A stretch of DNA of 64,000 nucleotides from the NCBI RefSeq assembly GCF_000400465.1, contig NW_008806288.1:186001-250000 (forward strand), given 5' to 3'. Positions 58,040-64,000 of this stretch are shown here, piece by piece. This DNA is from Wallemia ichthyophaga EXF-994 (taxonomy: Eukaryota > Basidiomycota > Wallemiomycetes > Wallemiales > Wallemiaceae). A program made the position numbers and the translations under genes. Every line of letters begins with the position of its first letter. The first letter of the stretch is position 1. Under the pieces are notes generated by a model. The model was not told the DNA's origin. It saw only the letters and a program-made list of their open reading frames with translations, and did no database searches.

Positions 58040-58423
58040 ATGCACTCACCGTACAAGGCCCGTGTGAGGCACTATACGGATAGTGGGGATGGGAGGCCTA
58101 GTGCTGCTGTTACACCGAAAAAAGAGATAGAAAATCGCAAGATAGCGGATTTAGAGATAAGCAACCAGGCGTTGTTGACAATCAACAAGCAGCTCGAGCA
58201 GACACGCAAGAAGCACTTAAAGGAGATAAAGGACCTGAAGGAGCAGCTCGCCCAGCTACAGCAGCAGCGGAGATCACCCAGTCCATCTTCGCTTATTGAT
58301 GGCGTTGAGGAGGAGGACGCGGATGACAGCATCGAGAATGATAACCAATTCAATAAGATACGGTGGTCGATACAGGATCTGATAGAGCAGGGGAGAGATG
58401 CTCTGGGTGTTGAGAATGTCTAA
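58040..58423 (+). CDS. small coiled-coil protein
   Basis: A single exon of 127 codons from the ATG at 58040. Residues about 28-75 form an amphipathic charged helix (KIADLEISNQALLTINKQL then EQTRKKHLKEIKDLKEQLAQL), a clear coiled coil, followed by an acidic Ser-rich linker and a short C-terminal helix. I do not recognise a named family. Only 43 bases separate its start from that of the RNF10-like gene on the other strand, so the two share a promoter. Confidence 0.7.
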   Translation: MHSPYKARVRHYTDSGDGRPSAAVTPKKEIENRKIADLEISNQALLTINKQLEQTRKKHLKEIKDLKEQLAQLQQQRRSPSPSSLIDGVEEEDADDSIENDNQFNKIRWSIQDLIEQGRDALGVENV

Positions 58424-59053
58424 ATTTTCACTGCTCAGCTTTTGAAGATTTGAAATTCCTTCTTGATTTACACCAACGACGACGAATAACAGATATCCAT
58501 TCAAGATATATCCAATAGACTGTGAGTGATGGTAGTGCGTTGCAGGTTGCTGGCTGCCGCTAGCTGCTGCTGGCCACCCACTGGCTACACGATGAATACA
58601 ATGTATCAGGCAAGTTCACACTGAATCAAATGTGATGACATACGCATCTTTATTCAAACTGATTAAAGCAGCAGCTCTAGCTGTAGCCTGTGGCCTGTAG
58701 CCTGCAGCGATAGCTAACACCGACTAACGCAGATACTCACAGATCCATGTACTTTTAATTGATGACCATTGCCTTTTATTCGACTCGATGTGAATGTCAA
58801 ACCCGTCAAAACTATCCAAATTTTGGGCTATCCAACCCAATTTTAGGCTGAAACGGCGGGAACATTGAAGCTGTGACTAACGGAGGTGGTGAATTAACTT
58901 TGATCTCATTCTCTGTAAATTGCAGCAACATGTATTCTAATCTTATTTATTCTGAATCAAGTCTTCGCAAATGTGCTCATCCAACTGAAATAAAGTCAAT
59001 AGACTGGTAAATCACTTCGTTTTGAGTGTAAGCGTGAACACTTTTCCTGCTTT
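58424..59053. other. intergenic with short imperfect GCTGCTGG / CTGTAGCCTG repeats
   Basis: No gene recognised. Low-complexity stretches rich in GCTGCTGGC (about 58545-58575) and CTGTAGCCTGTGGCCTGTAG (about 58678-58710) are visible. Confidence 0.4.
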
Positions 59054-59317
59054 TCAAGTCTCGTGAGCCTGATAGGACGTATCTGATAGATTCGCAATTG
59101 TGAATCTCTCGCCTGACGGCCTGTCCATGTCTTTCTTATGAAAGCATCCAGTATGGCACTCTTTCCGTTTAAATTCAACTGTGTTGGGGTCAAAAGCGGG
59201 TCTTATCTTGAGCTCGCTCTTTGTGATGGCGTAGCAGTCCTCTTGCTGGTAGCAGTACTTAATCACCGAGTCAAGGTTTGAGCACAGCTCTACTAACTGC
59301 TCATCGATATCTACCAT
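59054..59317 (-). CDS. possible small hypothetical protein
   Basis: An 87-codon ORF from an ATG (MVDIDEQLVELCSNLDSVIK) with seemingly balanced amino-acid use and five cysteines (CSNL, CYQQEDC, ECHTGC). It has no recognised family and no splice-linked neighbour. It sits alone in a gene-poor stretch and could be a chance ORF or an exon of a decayed gene. Confidence 0.25.
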   Translation of the reverse strand: MVDIDEQLVELCSNLDSVIKYCYQQEDCYAITKSELKIRPAFDPNTVEFKRKECHTGCFHKKDMDRPSGERFTIANLSDTSYQAHET

Positions 59318-59903
59318 GAAGAAATTCTAGAATAATGTGTTTTCTTCGGGCCCTTTTGGTTGGTTGAAGATTTTCCCTTGCTTGAGTGGCCTTGGTTTCG
59401 GTAGACTATTATTAAATAAGATATATATAGAATGTAGCGGTGCTCTCATTAAGTCGAGATATTCGCCGATGTACTAGCCATATCAGCTACTGTACCCTCT
59501 TCCAAGGAAAACCCGAAAACTTTGTAGCTTATTGAATTTAATTGGTCATTTTATCAATATTGATCGAATTCAGTAACAAAAACATCTGAATCTGCACGCT
59601 GAGTGACGAAAATCTTCTTTTGTTTACATTAAATTACCCCATAGTCACGCGAAACATTCGAAGCTTCCAAGTCTTTTTTTTTTTGCGCAGTTATTTGATT
59701 GGATAAAGGTATTGGACAGACGTATGCGTATTCTGTGGGCATCTACTGGCAATGAAACACATGTACAGCCTTATCGACCTCTATTATGACATGATATACG
59801 TTCGTTAACTTTAATTTACAACAAAATACATATATGATGCTTGTTGCTTGAGCATATCTCTGTCCTAGTTTACTGTCTTTGAAAATCCATTCCTTGGTTT
59901 AAC

Positions 59904-60420
59904 TCAATAAGTAATCTTCAAGCAGCTATGTGCTGCTGGCTGCTTGCGTTGCTTATCCTTGAGGAACATATCTCCGAATTTCTTAGCGCTCTCAATCATC
60001 ATCCCAATGCCCTGTTTCACTGATGGTGCCAATCGTTTTTGTCCGTCCTGCAAAAAATGAAAGGGTGCTGAATGTTATTATTTGCACCATCATAATCTCG
60101 GCCATGCTTTCTCATCCGTGAAAATTCCCCTCAATACGCATCCCAAACTCCATATGTCGCACTTTGTCGAGTATCCAGTCATTCCAACTGAGTCTATTAC
60201 TTCAGGCTGCGCTGTCATACGCGTTACGCTCGAATGATAATCATTCACCACTCTCAGGCATCTAGTATAAAATCCCCTTCATGTGGCACCGGTATTGGTA
60301 CCATACGCAGCAGAATCTATTCACCTGTCGAACCTGCCATACACAACACATTCCAATTGCCCTCGAAATCGACGAACAAATTACTGCTTTGAGATATCTG
60401 TGTCACACACTGCTATCGTC
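59904..60420 (-). pseudogene. protein kinase pseudogene fragment
   Basis: Read on the minus strand, about 60361-60415 resembles a kinase catalytic loop (CDTDISKQ, then after a one-base shift NLFVDFEGNWNVL). About 60130-60215 gives AQPEVIDSVGMTGYSTKCDI then WSLGCVL, i.e. the APE helix and subdomain IX. A last piece (LAPSVKQGIGMMIESA) ends at 59904. The stretch between loop and APE has stops, the N-lobe is absent, and the loop is frameshifted. Intron-based repair is conceivable but I could not find one. It abuts the SSP120 start on the opposite strand. Confidence 0.55.
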
Positions 60421-60450
60421 GAGGTAATCACAACTTCTTTATCCGTAACA

Positions 60451-61457
60451 GCCATGCTATCCTACGCGTGTTTATCTCTCGCGCTTCTTTTAAGTGCAAA
60501 CGTAAAAGCACATGGAGACGTTGACCCAGATACTCCTGATAACTACATTTCCCAGCATGTGAGTTTGGTGTTGGTGTCAGTGCGCATCATCAACTCACTC
60601 ACCTTAGATGGCGTCAGAGCACCATATAAATGGTTTTGATTTGGTTTCTTTTTTTAAGCTCCACGATTTAGACAGAGATAACCTCCTCACTGCTCCTGAA
60701 ATTGAAGCCATTTACGGTTTACATCATTATGAGTCCACTGGTAACTCAGTCTCTGATAAAGAGCACGATATCAAAGTCAATCAGGTCGTCAATCGTGTTC
60801 TTGAGTCGCTTGATGATAATAATGACGGTGTAATTACCCTCCGTGAGTTTAAAAACGGCGGTGATAACGGTTTGCCTTCATTCCCCGAGCTGGGTGGCTT
60901 AGGACATCATTATGGTGGGTTTTAGTGCTACCATTCCCCTCTCTAATCCTATCCAGATGAGGAAAGCGAATACTTTATCCACCACGAGGAAAAGTATCAC
61001 GCAACTCCTGAAACTCAGACAGATGAATCTTACAACCACCCAGAGGACCTTAAGCACTTTGCTCACCACGATCAAATCGACAAAGACGAGGATAGCAGGG
61101 ATGCTCAGTTCCTCAAGTCAGAATCACTCGACCATGACGCACACGACGATGGAATTCAGCACATCAAAGACGATAGCGGCAATGAGCCTCAGTTGCTTAA
61201 AAACGATATACCCCAAGATGTCCAGAATCATGATAAACCGTTTGAACCCCTCGGCACGGTCACCGGTGCCGATAATCTAAACAAGATGCACCAACTAGTC
61301 AAACAGGCCAAAAATTCCGGTCAATCGAGATGGGGAGATGGTTCCAACGGATATGCCCAGCCAAAAACACACGCAGACAAGGCTTCTCGGTGAGTGACCT
61401 CATTAATTTATTCATTTGATTGCTCATCGGCATATTAGGAAAAATTTGCCTTATAAA
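60451..61457 (+). CDS. SSP120: secretory EF-hand protein SSP120
   Basis: A signal peptide (MLSYACLSLALLLSANVKAHG) is followed by HMASEHHINGFDLVSFFKLH, diagnostic of SSP120. Two EF-hand loops follow: DLDRDNLLTAPE and DDNNDGVITLRE, each with the expected acidic ligands. The rest is hydrophilic and rich in His/Asp/Glu (about 60955-61200), without further EF hands or membrane helices. In yeast Ssp120 is a soluble early secretory protein that works with the cargo receptors Emp46/47. Introns are at about 60559-60606, 60915-60957 and 61390-61438. The last junction leads to a short end (RKKFAL), so the C-terminus is less certain. No HDEL is seen. Confidence 0.88.
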
Positions 61458-61587
61458 TATAGATTATCGAGGCCATACAACCGCGAGCTGTGAGCAGATG
61501 TAGCGTGGGATACGAGGAACATTGTAATTGAAAAATTTTGATTTATGTAGTTGATTTGTCTGACTTCGCGCTTGCGTCACATCACCC

Positions 61588-63786
61588 ATGCCACAGCAAG
61601 GAAGTTATCCAGTAGGACCAGAAACAAAGCCAGAAGGCGAAGGAAGGTGCGTGTGGGGTGCTCTGTGTCTGTGTACCTGCTAACACTACTCCACAGACCA
61701 AGAAGATACTTTGGCAACAAGCCAGATGAGCCATTGCCAACGTGCCCAGCGGAAGGCGTACACACACTTTATGACATTATCCAGTACTGCGGCCGTGTTC
61801 ATGGCGAGAGAAACGCCATCGCTTACCGTGACCTCATCAAGGAGCATGTCGAGGAGAAGGAGGTCCAAGGCCCAGATGGGAAAAAACACCCAAAGAAATG
61901 GACTTACTTTGAACTGAGCGAGTTCAAGTGGCTCACCTGGCCTCAGATTCTCAAAAAGGTTGAAAATATTGGCTCTGGTTTGGCTAATTTGGGTTTGAGT
62001 AAGGAGACGATTTTCAACATCTACGGACAAACAGCAGCCAACTGGCAAATCATGGCGCACTCGTGCGTTAGGCAGAATGTCCCTTTCTGTACCGCATACG
62101 ATTCACTTGGCCCTTCTGGATTACAGCACTCGTTGTCTGAGCCAGATGTTGTCGGTATGTTCACCAACGCTGATCTTCTCCCAGTGGTTTCTAGTGTGAG
62201 TTTACAGCTTATCATTTGCGCAACTCCCACTCAATCACCGCTCACAGGTCATCAGTGAGACACCGTCTGTCAATATCGTAATTTATGACGGCGTAGCGGA
62301 CGAGGAGCAGATCAAGAAGCTGCAGTCTATCGAACGCACTGGCGGCGAAAAGCTCAAGGTTATCCACATGGACGAGGTTGAGAAAATCGGCTCAGAGAAG
62401 CCAGTCGACCCAAAACCGCCACACAAGGATGACACTGTCACCATCATGTACACTTCAGGCTCCACTGGTGCACCTAAAGGCGTTGTTCTCACCCACGAGA
62501 ACCTCGTCTCGGCCGTCGCTGCCGTCATCAAGATGTTAGGGCACCACTTAACAAAGGACGATACCTTCCTCGCATACCTGCCATTAGCTCACATTTTGGA
62601 ATTTATCGTAGAACTGCTGATCATGTTCGTCGGTATGCCTATTGGATATGGTCGCGTCAAGACCCTCACCGACCAGTCTATGCGCAACTCCAAAGGCGAC
62701 ATCCAGGCATTTAAGCCATCTATCATGATCGGTGTTCCAGCTGTGTGGGAATCTATCCGCAAGGGTATCCTCGCAAAGGTTGGGCAGCAAGGTGCGCTCA
62801 AGAAGAATATCTTCAGCGGTGCTATGGCATTGAAGAAGACATTCGGTGGTAAGATCCCTCTCGTAAGCTCTCTCACTGATGCGGTTGTTTTCAAGGCGAT
62901 CAAGCAGCAGACAGGGGGGAGATTGCGTCTTACTCTTTCTGGTGGCGCTGCTCTCAGCAAAGACACGCAAGAGTTCTTGTCTACGGCGCTAGTTACTGTG
63001 TTGCAGGGCTATGGTATGACTGAGAGTTGCGGTATGTGTGCTATCTTGCCACCTGAATTCATGCAGTACAATGTTGTCGGTGTGCCTGTCCCCGCTGTCG
63101 AAATTAAGCTCGTTGATTGCCCAGAAGCCAACTACAAGTCTTCGAACAACCCGTCACAAGGCGAAATCTTTATCAGGGGTCCTTCCATCACTAAAGGCTA
63201 CTTCAAGAGACCTGATGTAGACAAGGAGGTGTTTGTTGGAGATGGCTGGTTCAGAACTGGTGATGTTGGACAGTGGAATGTGAGTGTTGGTAATTATAGT
63301 GACTCACCTCTTTAACTCGGTTTACAGGCTGATGGTACACTTTCAATCATCGACAGAATCAAAAACCTCGTCAAGTTGCAGGGCGGTGAATATATTGCAC
63401 TTGAGAGACTCGAATCGCAGTACAAGTCGTGTCCATTAGTTGGGAACATCTGTGTGATTGCAAACAACAATGCTAAGCAGCCAGCGGCGGTTATTGTGCC
63501 GAATGAAGCGCACTTCAAGGCCTTTTTGAGTGAGAAGGGGATCGGAAATGCTAGTGACATTGGGTCATCGTTGCAGGACATGCAAGTCGTCAAGGCATTC
63601 ACCGCGGAGGTTAATCAAGGCGGCAAAAAGGCTGGGTTTAAGGGCATGGAGTTGCTCGAGACTGTCATTCTCACCCTCGACGAATGGACTCCTCAGTCTG
63701 GCCTCGTTACTGCTGCTCAGAAGATTCAACGTAAGGCCATCGAGAAGCAATACGCGGAGCCTATTAGCAAGTTTTACAATCACTAA
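61588..63786 (+). CDS. FAA1: long-chain fatty-acid-CoA ligase (FAA1/FAA4-like)
   Basis: Four exons from the ATG at 61588; the first short exon (MPQQGSYPVGPET) joins RPRRYFGNKP. ANL-superfamily motifs are all present: the P-loop YTSGSTGAPKGV, the adenine motif GYGMTESCG, WFRTGDVG, and the linker/catalytic loop DRIKNLVKLQGGEYIALERLE, which is the FACS signature. It activates long-chain fatty acids with ATP and CoA for lipid synthesis or degradation. Introns are at about 61648-61698, 62196-62247 and 63280-63328. The C-terminus AEPISKFYNH lacks a peroxisomal SKL. About 680 residues. Which FAA paralogue it is cannot be told. Confidence 0.93.
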
Positions 63787-63829
63787 TGAAATTTCTTTCA
63801 TGTCTATATGAAACTGGAGGAAACTTGAG

Positions 63830-63945
63830 ACACATAACACATAGCACATAGCACATCTTAATCAACTCAACGATCTTAAACCAACTAAATGAAAATATCT
63901 CATCTCATTCTACATATCACATATCACATATCACAAACAAATCTT
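63830..63945. repeat. short CACATA/CACATATCA tandem runs in the 3' flank
   Basis: Runs of ACACATAACACATAGCACAT and CACATATCACATATCACAT lie just past the acyl-CoA synthetase stop. They are simple-sequence DNA in a 3' UTR or intergenic position. Confidence 0.7.
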
Positions 63946-64000
63946 GTCTTGATACATGTCTCTTTATTCGTACAAAACTCTCTTCATGTCTATCCAGCAG

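Noticed and set aside
1-64000. CRISPR arrays, rRNA genes or bacterial-type operons
   Set aside because: No regularly spaced repeats, no rRNA segments, and the genes are spliced fungal genes.

Overview
The window looks like a compact basidiomycete fungal chromosome. Nearly every gene is spliced with introns of about 40-60 bases (GTGAGT/GTAAGT-type donors, CTAAC/CTGAC-like branch sites, NAG acceptors). Gene spacing is tight on both strands, and the protein set is ordinary fungal housekeeping (Mediator, TFIID, BRR2, ALG9, PNS1, KIN3, SSP120). I think of a Wallemia-like lineage because of the gene density and intron size, but I cannot prove the genus from the sequence. Exon joins were worked out by hand from splice signals and protein continuity; outer coordinates are firmer than internal ones.

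Layout. 1-5.9 kb: a NIMA-type kinase cut by the window edge, a membrane-anchored HSL-type alpha/beta hydrolase, a small probably mitochondrial protein, and LTO1. 6.0-11.7 kb: a gene-poor island with three intron-containing tRNAs (two identical Phe-GAA, one Ile-AAT), 5'-truncated non-LTR retrotransposon copies (one nested inside another with an 18-bp target duplication), a decayed gag-like ORF on the other strand, and a decayed unknown gene. 11.9-32.4 kb: PNS1, ALG9, MED14, NOG2, a C-terminal-only MON2, a CDK-activating-type kinase, a TDA3-like FAD oxidoreductase, importin-9, seipin and a TatD/SCN1 hydrolase. 32.5-48.2 kb: BRR2, a two-finger GATA factor, guanine deaminase, an EFM7-like methyltransferase, an RluA-type pseudouridine synthase, a C2H2 factor and UBA3. 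48.3-64.0 kb: TAF2 carrying three C-terminal bromodomains, a SAS4-like chromatin protein, an RNF10/MAG2 RING protein, a coiled-coil protein, a gene-poor stretch with a kinase pseudogene, SSP120 and a long-chain acyl-CoA synthetase.

How the genes relate. There are no operons; neighbours are linked mainly by shared short promoters (MED14/NOG2, RNF10/coiled-coil, TAF2/SAS4-like) or overlapping 3' ends (guanine deaminase/EFM7). One possible functional neighbourhood is the AreA/Gat1-like GATA factor next to guanine deaminase, whose upstream region contains a GATAAG site. The most unusual items are the TAF2-triple-bromodomain protein, the back-to-back 54+54-base double intron of PNS1, the half-length MON2, and the nested retrotransposons beside duplicated tRNA-Phe genes.
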